Assembly: GCF_001025175.1 (NCBI RefSeq)
Contig: NZ_AP012324.1
Span: 620,001-684,000 of the forward strand
Direction: 5' to 3'
Length of the DNA stretch: 64,000 bases
From: Bifidobacterium breve DSM 20213 = JCM 1192
Lineage (GTDB): Bacteria > Actinomycetota > Actinomycetes > Actinomycetales > Bifidobacteriaceae
The position numbers were made by a program, and so were the translations under genes. Positions 53,118-63,295 of the stretch are shown in pieces. The notes beneath the pieces were generated by a model that saw nothing but the letters and a program-made list of their open reading frames with translations, did not search any database and had not been told where the DNA came from. Numbering within the stretch: position 1 is the first letter of the stretch; each line of letters starts with the position of its first letter.

Positions 53118-53701
53118 TTTTCTCAGCTGAAAACCGACTGCGCAATAACCGCTCCCACTTACTCCCGATTACTGTTTTGGGCGTTTCGCAGGGGCGGTTT
53201 TGCTATACTATAAGTGAGGAAACGGCAAGGTGGTACGGCAAAGAGGCCGGGCCGCAAATGGATGTTCCCATTGGATATGGAAGAGCACATGGACGTGCTA
53301 GATAACACAGTTGGTATGTGGTGAATGATGGATAGCTGAACCTCCTTGGCGGTGCCCCCCGTGCGACATAGTCTCCGCGGGGGCACCTGCTGTGTGAGGC
53401 AGAGTGTGGGGCAAATACTCTCCGGCGCGTCGTTGTCCGGCGAAATCGTAGTATTGATATTTGTGTGTGCCAACGGCATGCCTTATGTAATAGGTGTGCG
53501 CGCTGGGATATCCTTCAAACCGCTGATCGCACGCAGCAATGCGCCGACGGGAGGGGAGAAGGCCATCGGGCCGGTGGACTGGGCTATCTTTTCCGATTCG
53601 TCGGATGCCGTCAGCAGACGAGCGTCCGGAGAGCTGAGAAGTGTGGCGCAGTGCGGCGGTCACACGAAAGCAAGAGAAACCACTGAATCGGAGAATTCAA
53701 G
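53118..53701 (+). promoter_or_regulatory. Long leader and promoter region of the rpsL operon
   Basis: This 584-bp gap has no convincing gene. A TATACT -10-like hexamer at 53204-53209 is the best promoter candidate, putting transcription start near 53216 and a leader of almost 490 nt before rpsL. Within it, a GC-rich hairpin at 53351-53387 (GGTGCCCCC with GGGGGCACC) lacks a T-run. Leader-based regulation of the ribosomal operon is possible but unproven. Confidence 0.5.
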
Positions 53702-54073
53702 TTGCCTACTATTGAACAGCTCGTCCGTAAGGGACGTCAGGCAAAGCCGAAGAAGTCCAAGACTTTGGCCCTGAAGGGAAGCCCGCTGCGTCGTGGCGTG
53801 TGCACCCGTGTTTACACCACCACCCCGAAGAAGCCGAACTCGGCTCTGCGTAAGGTCGCCCGTGTGCGCCTGTCCTCGGGCATCGAAGTCACCGCCTACA
53901 TTCCGGGCGAGGGCCACAACCTGCAGGAGCACTCCATCGTGCTCGTGCGCGGCGGCCGTGTGAAGGATCTGCCGGGTGTGCGTTACCACATCGTGCGTGG
54001 TGCGCTCGATACCCAGGGTGTCAAGGACCGTAAGCAGGGTCGTTCCCTGTATGGAGCAAAGAAGGCGAAGTAA
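53702..54073 (+). CDS. rpsL: 30S ribosomal protein S12
   Basis: The 123-residue product begins with a TTG start at 53702, with GGAG about 8 bp upstream. It shows the complete S12 sequence including [16 protein letters not shown] near residue 40 and [21 protein letters not shown]12 takes part in decoding at the ribosomal A site. The Lys residues linked to streptomycin resistance when mutated (in TPKKPNS and GGRVKDLPG) are the wild-type ones. It is first in rpsL-rpsG-fusA. Confidence 0.98.
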   Translation: MPTIEQLVRKGRQAKPKKSKTLALKGSPLRRGVCTRVYTTTPKKPNSALRKVARVRLSSGIEVTAYIPGEGHNLQEHSIVLVRGGRVKDLPGVRYHIVRGALDTQGVKDRKQGRSLYGAKKAK

Positions 54074-54078
54074 GAGAT

Positions 54079-54549
54079 ATGTCACGTAAGGGACCTTCCA
54101 AGAAGCACGTCGTGCTGCCCGATCCGATCTACGGTTCCACCGTGGTGGCGCAGCTCATTAACAAGATTCTGCTTGACGGCAAGAAGTCGATCGCCGAGGA
54201 CATCGTGTACTCCGCGCTCGATATGGTCAAGGAGAAGTCCGACCAGGAGCCGGTGGCTGTGCTCAAGCGCGCCCTGGACAACATCCGTCCGTCCCTCGAG
54301 GTTCGCTCCCGCCGTGTCGGTGGCGCTACCTACCAGGTGCCGGTCGAGGTCAAGCCGAACCGCGCCAACACCCTGTCGCTGCGCTGGCTGACCGATTTCT
54401 CCCGCGCCCGTCGTGAGAAGACCATGGCCGAGCGTCTCGCCAACGAGATCCTCGATGCCTCCAACGGTCTCGGCGCTTCCGTCAAGCGTCGCGAGGACAC
54501 CCACAAGATGGCTGAGGCCAACAAGGCCTTCGCTCACTACCGCTGGTAG
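54079..54549 (+). CDS. rpsG: 30S ribosomal protein S7
   Basis: The 156-residue S7 starts 5 bp after rpsL and begins [20 protein letters not shown], followed by [18 protein letters not shown] near residue 74 and the C-terminal [20 protein letters not shown]. It binds the 3' major domain of 16S rRNA and starts head assembly. In E. coli it represses its operon; no such site is evident here. Confidence 0.98.
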   Translation: MSRKGPSKKHVVLPDPIYGSTVVAQLINKILLDGKKSIAEDIVYSALDMVKEKSDQEPVAVLKRALDNIRPSLEVRSRRVGGATYQVPVEVKPNRANTLSLRWLTDFSRARREKTMAERLANEILDASNGLGASVKRREDTHKMAEANKAFAHYRW

Positions 54550-54582
54550 TCTTAAGCCCCCTAAGAAAGCTAAGGAAAAACG

Positions 54583-56706
54583 ATGGCTGAAGAGATTTCG
54601 GACCTCCACGACGTCCGCAATATCGGCATCATGGCCCACATCGATGCCGGCAAGACCACCACTACCGAGCGTATTCTGTTCTACACCGGTAAGAACTACA
54701 AGATCGGCGAGACCCACGACGGCGCCTCCACCATGGACTTCATGGCGCAGGAGCAGGAACGTGGTATCACCATCCAGTCCGCTGCTACCACCTGCTTCTG
54801 GAGCCGTCAGTCCCACGACACCAAGGGCAAGTTCCAGATCAACATCATCGATACCCCTGGCCACGTGGACTTCACGGCCGAGGTGGAGCGCTCCCTGCGT
54901 GTGCTCGATGGCGCCGTTGCCGTGTTCGACGGCAAGGAAGGCGTGGAGCCGCAGTCCGAGACCGTGTGGCGTCAGGCTGACAAGTACGGCGTTCCGCGTA
55001 TCTGCTTCATCAACAAGATGGACAAGCTCGGCGCGAACTTCTACTACTCCGTCGACACCATCAAGGAGAAGCTGGGCGCTACTCCGATCGTGATGCAGCT
55101 GCCGATCGGTTCCGAGAACGACTTCACTGGCGTTGTCGACCTGGTTGAGATGCAGGCCTACGTGTGGAACGGCACCGAGGAGCTCGGCGCCAAGTACGAC
55201 ACCACCGAGATCCCGGACGACCTCAAGGACAAGGCCCAGGAATACCACGAGAAGCTCGTGGAAGCCGCTGCCGAAGCCGACGACGAGCTCATGAACAAGT
55301 TCTTCGAGGACGGCGACCTGTCCAAGGAAGACATCCGCGCTGGCGTGCGCAAGCTCACCATCGCCAAGGAAGCCTTCCCGATCTTCTGCGGTTCCGCCTT
55401 CAAGGACAAGGGCGTTCAGCCGATGCTGGACGGCGTCGTCGATTACCTGCCGTCCCCGGAGGACGTGCCGGCCATCAAGGGCTACAAGCCTGGCGATGAG
55501 TCCGTCGAGATCGACCGCAAGCCGGTCAAGACCGATCCGTTCTCGGCTCTGGTCTTCAAGATCTCCACCCACCCGTTCTACGGCAAGCTCGTGTTCGTGC
55601 GTGTGTACTCCGGTTCCGTCAAGCCCGGCGATTCCGTGCTCGACTCCACCCGCGAGAAGAAGGAACGTATCGGCAAGATCTTCCAGATGCACGCCGATAA
55701 GGAAAACCCGATGGAGCAGGCTGACGCCGGCAACATCTACACCTTCGTGGGCCTCAAGAACGTCACCACCGGTGACACCCTGTGCGCCATCGACGATCCG
55801 ATCACCCTCGACTCCATGACCTTCCCGGATCCTGTGATCCAGGTGGCCGTCGAGCCGAAGACCAAGGCCGACCAGGAGAAGATGGGCATCGCCCTGTCCA
55901 AGCTGGCCGAAGAGGATCCGACCTTCCAGGTCACGACCGACGAAGAGTCCGGCCAGACCCTGATCGCCGGCATGGGCGAGCTCCAGCTCGACATCATCGT
56001 CGACCGTATGCGCCGCGAGTTCAAGGTGGAGTGCAACCAGGGCAAGCCGCAGGTTGCTTACCGCGAGACCATCCGCAAGGCCGTCATGGACCAGGGCTAC
56101 ACCCACAAGAAGCAGACCGGTGGTTCCGGCCAGTTCGCAAAGGTCCTGATGAACTTCGAGCCGCTCGACACCACCGAGGGCAAGACCTTCGAGTTCGAGA
56201 ACAAGGTCACCGGTGGCCACATCTCCGGCGAATTCATCGGCCCCATCGAGGCTGGTGTCAAGGAGGCCATGGAGTCCGGTATCCTCGCCGGCTTCCCGGT
56301 CGTGGGCGTCAAGGCCACCGTCACCGATGGTCAGATGCACCCGGTCGATTCCTCCGAAATGGCCTTCAAGCTCGCAGGTTCCATGTGCTTCAAGGAAGCT
56401 GCCCCGAAGGCTAAGCCGGTCATCCTCGAACCGATCATGAAGGTCGAAGTTCGTACGCCGGAAGAGTACATGGGCGATGTCATCGGCGATCTGAACCAGC
56501 GTCGTGGCAACATCCAGTCCATGACCGACGGTGTCGGCGTCAAGGTCATCGACGCCAAGGTCCCGCTGTCCGAGATGTTCGGCTACATCGGCGACCTGCG
56601 TTCCAAGACCCAGGGCCGCGCCATGTTCACCATGGAGATGGACTCCTACGACGAGGTGCCGAAGAGCGTCTCCGAGGAGATCATCAAGGCTCAGCGCGGC
56701 GAGTGA
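54583..56706 (+). CDS. fusA: Elongation factor G
   Basis: The 707-residue GTPase drives ribosomal translocation. G1 [19 protein letters not shown] (near residue 19), G2 [12 protein letters not shown]3 DTPGHVDF and G4 NKMDKLG are present, and later EF-G domains follow to the end with [20 protein letters not shown] in domain V. It follows rpsG by 33 bp with AAGGAAA upstream. The order rpsL-rpsG-fusA-tuf is the standard str operon. Confidence 0.98.
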   Translation: MAEEISDLHDVRNIGIMAHIDAGKTTTTERILFYTGKNYKIGETHDGASTMDFMAQEQERGITIQSAATTCFWSRQSHDTKGKFQINIIDTPGHVDFTAEVERSLRVLDGAVAVFDGKEGVEPQSETVWRQADKYGVPRICFINKMDKLGANFYYSVDTIKEKLGATPIVMQLPIGSENDFTGVVDLVEMQAYVWNGTEELGAKYDTTEIPDDLKDKAQEYHEKLVEAAAEADDELMNKFFEDGDLSKEDIRAGVRKLTIAKEAFPIFCGSAFKDKGVQPMLDGVVDYLPSPEDVPAIKGYKPGDESVEIDRKPVKTDPFSALVFKISTHPFYGKLVFVRVYSGSVKPGDSVLDSTREKKERIGKIFQMHADKENPMEQADAGNIYTFVGLKNVTTGDTLCAIDDPITLDSMTFPDPVIQVAVEPKTKADQEKMGIALSKLAEEDPTFQVTTDEESGQTLIAGMGELQLDIIVDRMRREFKVECNQGKPQVAYRETIRKAVMDQGYTHKKQTGGSGQFAKVLMNFEPLDTTEGKTFEFENKVTGGHISGEFIGPIEAGVKEAMESGILAGFPVVGVKATVTDGQMHPVDSSEMAFKLAGSMCFKEAAPKAKPVILEPIMKVEVRTPEEYMGDVIGDLNQRRGNIQSMTDGVGVKVIDAKVPLSEMFGYIGDLRSKTQGRAMFTMEMDSYDEVPKSVSEEIIKAQRGE

Positions 56707-56737
56707 CACGCGCCTCACGATGAAGTAGCCAGTGTCG

Positions 56738-56771
56738 CCAGTCAGCGGTAACATTCTGTACCGCTGACTGG
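56738..56771 (+). terminator. Hairpin between fusA and tuf
   Basis: A 13-bp perfect stem CCAGTCAGCGGTA/TACCGCTGACTGG (56738-56750 with 56759-56771) on an 8-base loop stands 30 bp after fusA. No T-run follows. A second promoter for tuf lies directly after it, so tuf may be transcribed both with and apart from fusA. Confidence 0.65.
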
Positions 56772-56788
56772 GTTCTGGCTCTTCAAAG

Positions 56789-56817
56789 TGGCACATAACC
56801 CAGAAACCCAGTAGAAT
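56789..56817 (+). promoter_or_regulatory. Probable tuf promoter
   Basis: TGGCAC (56789-56794) and TAGAAT (56812-56817) are 17 bp apart and stand 63 bp before the tuf start. The -35 is weak. An own promoter for tuf is common in actinobacteria. Confidence 0.5.
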
Positions 56818-56879
56818 AGAGCGAGTGCCTGCGCGAAAGGGTGCAGGAAACTCACGAGACGTCCAGGAGGACAAAAGTA

Positions 56880-58079
<1,200 letters not shown>

Positions 58080-58114
58080 TTTTCATCAGACAAGAATCTT
58101 CGCTTGAACTAGCG

Positions 58115-58160
58115 TTATAGAAAATCCCCTTCGAGGAAACTCGGAGGGGATTTCCTATAA
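58115..58160 (+). terminator. tuf terminator
   Basis: A long stem pairs 58115-58130 with 58145-58160 (AAATCCCCT against AGGGGATTT, with an A/C mismatch) around a 14-base loop, 36 bp after the tuf stop. No strong T-run follows on the plus strand. Confidence 0.75.
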
Positions 58161-58286
58161 CCGCAGCAGGATATGGATATGTACCACGACTTCCGGCCTG
58201 GATGCGCTAGTGTTGCTTTCCAATAGATAAACGGACTGCTGCACTGCGAGGGTATGACACTGATGGCAGGCCGGGAAAGAAGGTCG

Positions 58287-59017
58287 ATGATGACTGGTGC
58301 ACAGGCTTCTCACTGTGGTTCCGTATCCGCAATTTCACTGGGACTGCCTGTTTCCACGGCGATTCCGGAGGCCAAGGGCATATTGCCGAAGGCTCTGTTC
58401 GTGGGCAAAGCGCCGATTTCCGGCAAGCTTAAGCAGCGGTTTGTGAATGAGATTGAATCCATCACCATGCTGGCCCTGGCTCGTTCTGCCAACACTGGAC
58501 TTGCGGATGGCAAACTGATTCCAGAAGTGTTGATTATCGGTCTTAAACTTACGGCTAAAGCCACTGAAATACCTTCTGAAGTCATCGAACTTATTGCCGG
58601 ACAACGCAAGTCGGGCATTGTGTTTGCATGTGTGCGCGAGGTGCCGTTCGAAGGCAGAACGCGCGAGGAATGCGCGTTCGCGGTGCGTCGTGCACAGCCG
58701 GGGCGTGCTGGACACACGCTTATTTATCACGTGTATGCAGGCGACTGGCAGCCGGCAGGGAGTGCCAGCTTGAGTTGACCGGCTCCACCATTGATGAACT
58801 GTGGGCTTCCTTGTGCTCGCAAGCGATTTTGGGAACCACGGACTTCGAGAATCTGGATGCATGCATCGTGCAGCATGGCGAGATCGCGCGACTCGAAGCC
58901 GATGTTGACAAACTTACGCGAGATCATCAGCGTGCTAAGAATCCGGCACAGCGTAACGAAATTTACGCCAAACTCCACAAGGCAAAGACGCAATTAGCGC
59001 AGATGCGCGAAGTATAA
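58287..59017 (+). pseudogene. DUF4391 protein with one frameshift
   Basis: AAGAAGG precedes the tandem ATGs at 58287 and 58290. The first frame (TAIPEAKGILPKALFVGKAP to YHVYAGDWQPAG) stops early at 58776-58778. A second frame continues from CQLELTGSTIDELWASLCSQ to the helical end EADVDKLTRDHQRAKNPAQR and TAA at 59017. One extra G in the GGG run near 58759-58761 restores a single protein of about 243 residues with the layout of DUF4391. The break may be a real lesion, a sequencing error or a slippage site. It sits 17 bp before the LysR gene. Confidence 0.72.
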
Positions 59018-59034
59018 GGCGTTACAGTTGAACC

Positions 59035-59850
59035 ATGTTCCCATTGCTTGAGACCCTGGTCGCCGTATATGAGGTGGGCCAGTTCACGTTGGCTGCTGAC
59101 GAGCTGAAAGTGTCGCAGTCGACGGTGTCGTCGCGCATCGCCCAATTGGAACAGATGGTCGGGGCTCCGCTGTTCGTGCGCAATGCGAAAAGCGATGTGA
59201 CGCCTACGCAGGCCGGGCGGATGCTGTATCAGACTGCCATTGGTATTGATGGATTATGGCGTGATACGCGCGAGCAGATTGCCCGCGTGCAGGAGGATCG
59301 CGAGCCATTGGCGGTCTCGTTCTCGCATACGACCGCCGCAATATTGCTTCCCAAGGCATTGCCGGTCATGGCCCGGAACATGGATGGGTTCGATTTTGCC
59401 GTGCAGATGATGAACTCGGACGCCATTCTTGACCAGGCAAGCATGAAAGCCGTGCATTTGGGCGTGGTGGAAAAGCCGATCGTCAATGATTCGGTGGATC
59501 GTGTCACCCTGTGCGAGGACCGGCTGGTCTTGGCGGGAGAACCAGACGGCGTATGGATGGTGCGCGAGCACGGTTCCGGTGTGCGGTATTACACGGATTT
59601 GTATTTCAAGACTATGCAGGGTTTGCCGCCTCGCACCATGGAGGTGTCCAGCAATGCCGCGATTGCGGCGGCGTTGTCTTCCGGCTTTGGGCAGTCGCTG
59701 ATTTCGGAAGCCGCAGTGCCTTCTGGAGTGCCGGCGCGAAAGCTCGGAGACGAATTCGTGCGCCGTTTCTATGCCTTGGTGCCGAGATCCGGCCTGACGC
59801 ACGATCAGCGAGAGCTGGTGGAAGCGATTATCGCTGTGTTGCGCGGATAG
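59035..59850 (+). CDS. LysR-family transcriptional regulator (YeiE/CysB-like)
   Basis: The 271-residue product has the LysR helix-turn-helix (QFTLAADELKVSQSTVSSRI near residue 16) and a short effector-binding domain with residues in two Rossmann-like lobes. ATG 59035 overlaps no gene. It stands before a YeiH-type transporter in the same direction, matching the YeiE/YeiH arrangement. It likely controls that gene. The ligand is unknown. Confidence 0.85.
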   Translation: MFPLLETLVAVYEVGQFTLAADELKVSQSTVSSRIAQLEQMVGAPLFVRNAKSDVTPTQAGRMLYQTAIGIDGLWRDTREQIARVQEDREPLAVSFSHTTAAILLPKALPVMARNMDGFDFAVQMMNSDAILDQASMKAVHLGVVEKPIVNDSVDRVTLCEDRLVLAGEPDGVWMVREHGSGVRYYTDLYFKTMQGLPPRTMEVSSNAAIAAALSSGFGQSLISEAAVPSGVPARKLGDEFVRRFYALVPRSGLTHDQRELVEAIIAVLRG

Positions 59851-59867
59851 TCAGTGCCTTGTCTCCC

Positions 59868-59890
59868 GTCAGAGGGGAGCCAGAATGTGG
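59868..59890. repeat. Partial copy of the palindromic element
   Basis: GTCTCCCGTCAGAGGGGAGCCAG contains only the first dyad of the element (CTCCC with GGGAG). It lies just after the LysR gene. It supports the idea that the element decays in place. Confidence 0.5.
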
Positions 59891-59964
59891 CATCGGCAAA
59901 ATCGATGATATGTATTGGTAGCAATGATTTGACCGATGTAAACACTTGAGATTCAATAGACACC

Positions 59965-61029
59965 ATGAGAGAGTTCTGTACAAAATGGTGGAAGCGCATT
60001 GCCGCCGTTGACATGTTGTTCATTGGCGTTCTGACTCTGCTGGCTTCGCTGTTCGCCTCCTGGCTCAAGCAGTTCCCCGGATTCAGCCTGTTCGGCGCGC
60101 TTATCATCGCGCTGCTCATCGGTATGATCATCCAGTTCCCGATCCGCAGTGCCTACGTCGGTTCCAATGATGGCCGCAAGGCAGGCGTCAAGGACGCCGC
60201 TGGCCTGATTTCCAACAAGCTGCTGCGCCTCGGCATCATCCTGCTCGGTTTCAAGCTCAACCTCGCCGTGCTGTTCACGCAGGGCATCAAGTGTCTGCCG
60301 ATCGCCGCTGTGGTCGTCACGCTGACCATCATCGTGTGCTATGCCATCGCCCGCAAGCTCGGTGTCGACCCGATGCTCGCCATCCTGACCGCCGGTGGCA
60401 CCGGCATCTGCGGTGCGGCCGCCGTCATGGGTCTGGCCGGTTCCATCAAGGTGTCTGAGGACAAGCAGGACGAGAAGGACAACGACGTGACCATGGCCGT
60501 GGCCATCGTAGCCATTATGGGTACTGTGTTCGCGTTGCTGGAGATCGCGCTCGGCCCGCTGACCGGCATGACCAAGGACCAGCTGGGCATCACCGCCGGT
60601 GCTTCCCTGCACGAAATCGCCCACGCGGTCGCCGCCGGCGACGCTTTCGGCGCGGTGGACATCGCCACCATCATGAAGCTCTCCCGCGTGCTCATGCTCG
60701 TGTTTGCCGCCATCATTATCGCTATCTGGTGGGAGAAGAAGCACTCTGAGGTGGAGAACACCGGCAAGAAGACCGTGGCCTTCCCGTGGTTCATGCTCGG
60801 CTTTATCGGCGCTTCGATCATCGGCACTTTCGTGCCGTTCATCGCCTTCATCACCCCGCAGCTCGTGGACTTTGCGTACATCGTGCTCGGCATGGCCATG
60901 GCCGCGCTCGGCATCAACGTGAACTTCAAGGCCATTGCTTCCAAGGGTAAGAAGCCGATGCTCGCCAGCTTCCTGACCTCGATTCTGCTCATGTGCTTTG
61001 CGGCAGGCGTCGCGGTGCTGTTCTTCTGA
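59965..61029 (+). CDS. YeiH/UPF0324-family membrane protein
   Basis: The 354-residue product has about ten hydrophobic helices through the protein, with the family's LGFKLNLAVLFTQGIK near residue 92, ILTAGGTGICGAAAVMGLAG near 133 and HEIAHAVAAGDAFG near 215. Members have been proposed as sulfate or related anion exporters, but this is not settled. Its start has no strong ribosome site; ATG 59965 is the first Met of a conserved start. It pairs with the LysR gene upstream. Confidence 0.88.
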   Translation: MREFCTKWWKRIAAVDMLFIGVLTLLASLFASWLKQFPGFSLFGALIIALLIGMIIQFPIRSAYVGSNDGRKAGVKDAAGLISNKLLRLGIILLGFKLNLAVLFTQGIKCLPIAAVVVTLTIIVCYAIARKLGVDPMLAILTAGGTGICGAAAVMGLAGSIKVSEDKQDEKDNDVTMAVAIVAIMGTVFALLEIALGPLTGMTKDQLGITAGASLHEIAHAVAAGDAFGAVDIATIMKLSRVLMLVFAAIIIAIWWEKKHSEVENTGKKTVAFPWFMLGFIGASIIGTFVPFIAFITPQLVDFAYIVLGMAMAALGINVNFKAIASKGKKPMLASFLTSILLMCFAAGVAVLFF

Positions 61030-61048
61030 TCTGATAAGTGCTCTGAAA

Positions 61049-61091
61049 TACGAATAAGCGGCATATGAATGAGTCATATGCCTCCTATTCG
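61049..61091 (+). terminator. Hairpin after the YeiH-like gene
   Basis: CGAATA and GGCATATGA on the left (61051-61068) pair with TCATATGCC and TATTCG on the right (61074-61091), with small internal bulges. It is 20 bp after the stop and lacks a strong T-run. Confidence 0.6.
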
Positions 61092-61183
61092 TTGTCGTGA
61101 TATGTCGGTGCAATCAGTCGATGCGATGGTATCCGCGTTGACTGAGGATGTTGTCGTGATGATTGCCATGAGTGTTCTGCCTA

Positions 61184-61601
61184 GTCGTTGAGGACATCGC
61201 ACGTTGCATGCCGATGATGGCGAAGGCGATTACCACCATGATTACGAACGCCACAGCGAACCAGCCTCATAGCAGCACGAACAGCGCCACGGAACGGGTG
61301 AAGTTGCTGGACGATTTGAATGTCACGTTGCGGTTCATCACGAAGTTGTAGGTCGCCGAACACACCACGGCGATGCCGTTGGCGATCTGTGAGGGTACGC
61401 CGATCAAGTGCAGAACGGCGAACGTCGCATACTCCACAATGGTCTGCGTGGCGGAAACACCACATACTTGCTCAACACGGCGAGTCCATTTTGCTTCGGG
61501 GTTGCCGTGCCCACGGTATTTTCCGCAGTATTCGTTGTGGTCGAGGTATTTGTGGCGCCCACACCTTGATTCGGCTTCACATCCGCTCCATTGTTCGCCA
61601 T
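61184..61601 (-). pseudogene. gtrA: GtrA-like membrane protein, frameshifted with internal stop
   Basis: GGGAGG precedes ATG 61601 on the minus strand. An Asn/Thr-rich N-terminus (ADVKPNQGVGATNTSTTTNT) leads to NGLAVLSKYV, where the frame shifts near 61465. The other frame carries GtrA-type sequence (ATFAVLHLIGVPSQIANGIA; YNFVMNRNVTFKSS) and then meets an in-frame TGA near 61270, where TGG would give W. Further helix-forming residues continue after it. GtrA proteins flip lipid-linked sugars. With two lesions it is inactive. Confidence 0.72.
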
Positions 61602-61681
61602 GCCCATATACCTCCCGGATGTACCTGTGACGTTCGACCTCGCAATGATACCGCTGACCGCGTCGGGAATCGGCGTGGCGA

Positions 61682-62047
61682 TCAGACGAGAAAACCGCAG
61701 GCCGCAGCAACGACCGGCACACTCAGCGACAGCACCAGATAGGCCGCTGCGGTGGGGTAGCGGTGTTTGCAGAAGAGCGTCACCATTTCGTTGATTGCGG
61801 TCGAGAACGTGGAGAAGCCGCCGAGGAAACCGGTGGCCAGCACTAGCCGCCATGGTTCATCAAGTGTCCCGCCGAGGGCCAGCGCCGCGACCAAACCGGC
61901 TAGGAATCCGGCGATGAGATTGATGGTGAACGTGGAAAGTGGGAATGCGCGCCGCCAGTACGTTTTGATGGTCACGTCAAGCAGATAGCGGCAGGAGGCG
62001 CCTACGCCGCCGCACAGGCAGACCAAGATTGGTAGGAATACGGTCAT
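61682..62047 (-). CDS. crcB: Fluoride channel CrcB/Fluc, second subunit
   Basis: The 121-residue product has four hydrophobic helices and the Fluc motifs GGVGASCRYLLD near residue 13 and TGFLGGFSTFST near 72. It exports fluoride as a dual-topology dimer. The start ATG at 62047 shares one base with the stop of the upstream crcB (TGATG), so the two are translationally coupled. Two non-identical crcB genes usually make a heterodimer. Confidence 0.92.
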   Translation of the reverse strand: MTVFLPILVCLCGGVGASCRYLLDVTIKTYWRRAFPLSTFTINLIAGFLAGLVAALALGGTLDEPWRLVLATGFLGGFSTFSTAINEMVTLFCKHRYPTAAAYLVLSLSVPVVAAACGFLV

Positions 62048-62583
62048 CACGCCTTACCTCCCTTGCTGGTTGTAGCGGCATTCGTATCAGCGGACGCTTC
62101 GGCGGATACGTTCGAGGAGCCGGCCAGATGCGTTCCTGCCCACGCGCCGGCAGACGCACAAACCAGACCCAGCGCGAACGTCACCAGTAGATAGGCAATG
62201 CCGACCGCCACCTGACCGTCGCGGATTGCGGCAAAACCTTCCAGCGCGAGTGTCGACATCGTAGACAAACCACCGCATACGCCCATGCCGAGTCCGCGAC
62301 TGGCAAGTTCTTTGGAACGTGCACCGAACCGGGAAGCGCCGGCCAAGTAAGCGGTCAGCCCTGCATAGCAGAAGCAAGCCAGCATGTTGGCCACAAACGT
62401 GCCGGTGTGGAAGCTGCCAGCCGCGGGAATCTGCGCGAACGCATAGCGAATCGCGGTGCCAATAGTGCCGCCGCAGAAGACGACCAACACAATATCAAGA
62501 TGAATATCGGGGAGCTTGCGCGCCGGGGGAGTGGCCGTGTGCGTAATCGGCCGGGCGCCTGCGAATGGGGATTGCGAACCCAT
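62047..62583 (-). CDS. crcB: Fluoride channel CrcB/Fluc, first subunit, extended
   Basis: AAAGG precedes ATG 62583. The 178-residue product is longer than usual (about 125): a polar N-terminal extension of about 25 residues leads to FCGGTIGTAIRYAFAQIP near residue 37, then GVCGGLSTMSTLALE near 102, the four-helix Fluc core, and an Ala/Ser/Thr-rich C-terminal tail. It is the first gene after the riboswitch and overlaps the second crcB. Confidence 0.9.
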   Translation of the reverse strand: MGSQSPFAGARPITHTATPPARKLPDIHLDIVLVVFCGGTIGTAIRYAFAQIPAAGSFHTGTFVANMLACFCYAGLTAYLAGASRFGARSKELASRGLGMGVCGGLSTMSTLALEGFAAIRDGQVAVGIAYLLVTFALGLVCASAGAWAGTHLAGSSNVSAEASADTNAATTSKGGKA

Positions 62584-62649
62584 AGTAGCCTTTCCTGAAA
62601 CCGCTGAATCCTGCTGAAGACACAACGATTTCATGCAATGTCAAATCGT

Positions 62650-62712
62650 GTGTAGGAACTATCAGCAGTGTGCGGTTCGAAACAAGTTCAGGCGGGTCCC
62701 ATCGCCGAATCC
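62650..62712 (-). ncRNA. Fluoride riboswitch (crcB motif)
   Basis: On the minus strand the segment has GGCGATGGGACCCGCC, a short loop with AAC, then CTGCTGATAGTTCCTAC. These match the conserved blocks of the fluoride aptamer: GGCGAUGG, CCGCC and CUGAUGxxUCCUAC. GGGAC and GTTCC can form the pseudoknot. Downstream, TCAGCAG (62611-62617 region) is complementary to CTGCTGA in the aptamer's 3' side, giving a plausible expression switch, and the crcB start is about 70 nt further on. The crcB pair is the expected target. Confidence 0.85.
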
Positions 62713-62756
62713 CAGCCTACTCGTGCAGAAGACATCCATGGGTGTGTCGCCGTTTT

Positions 62757-62774
62757 ACTTCAAGTACTTGAGGT
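62757..62774. promoter_or_regulatory. MerR-type operator
   Basis: ACTTCAAGTACTTGAGGT is an 18-bp palindrome with one mismatch pair, the CTTCAAGT/ACTTGAAG type bound by MerR proteins. It lies 17 bp before the MerR start, between a TTTACT-like -35 and TTAGAG-like -10 with a long spacer, as MerR promoters have. Confidence 0.65.
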
Positions 62775-62790
62775 TTTTAGAGTTGTCGAT

Positions 62791-63255
62791 ATGAGCACAA
62801 CGACCGCATGGCATACGATTCGCGAGGCGTCGATGATTTCCAGGCTTCCGGAGTCCACGCTGCGCTACTACGAGCAGATCGGCATTATCGCCCCCATCAC
62901 TCGCGACCCGAGTTCGGGGCATCGCGCCTATTCGGACGCCGATCTCGAACGGCTGACCACAGTATCCTGTCTCGCAGCCACGGGCATGCCGCTCGAATCG
63001 ATGCGCACATACCTCGCCAACTCGCAGGGCGGGCGAGAAGGTGCACGCCGCCAGATGGAACTGCTCGACGCGCAGGCCCTGCGTCTCGCTGCCAAAGCCG
63101 AATCCATTCGAATGCAGCAGGCGTACGTATCGTTCAAGACACTGTACTGGCGGGCTAAGGCTGAGGGGCGCGACGAGGAGGCGCAGCAGCTCATCGAAGA
63201 AAACCGGAACATCATCGAACAGGTGAAGCGCCTGCAAACCGACGTCAAACAATAA
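62791..63255 (+). CDS. MerR-family transcriptional regulator
   Basis: The 154-residue product starts at ATG 62791; the open frame further upstream overlaps non-coding sequence and the operator. It has the MerR winged helix (SRLPESTLRYYEQIGIIAPI near residue 18; the Arg-Tyr-Tyr motif is present), a dimerisation helix, and one Cys in VSCLAATGMP near 60, a position used for redox or aldehyde sensing in NmlR/AdhR-type relatives. It likely controls itself and the alcohol dehydrogenase 40 bp downstream. Confidence 0.87.
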   Translation: MSTTTAWHTIREASMISRLPESTLRYYEQIGIIAPITRDPSSGHRAYSDADLERLTTVSCLAATGMPLESMRTYLANSQGGREGARRQMELLDAQALRLAAKAESIRMQQAYVSFKTLYWRAKAEGRDEEAQQLIEENRNIIEQVKRLQTDVKQ

Positions 63256-63295
63256 ACGACAATAGACAGATATTCCCAACAAAGGAGTGATTGAC

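Noticed and set aside
53159-53479. A 106-codon minus-strand frame in the rpsL leader
   Set aside because: It has no ribosome site, biased composition, and crosses the leader hairpin and promoter.
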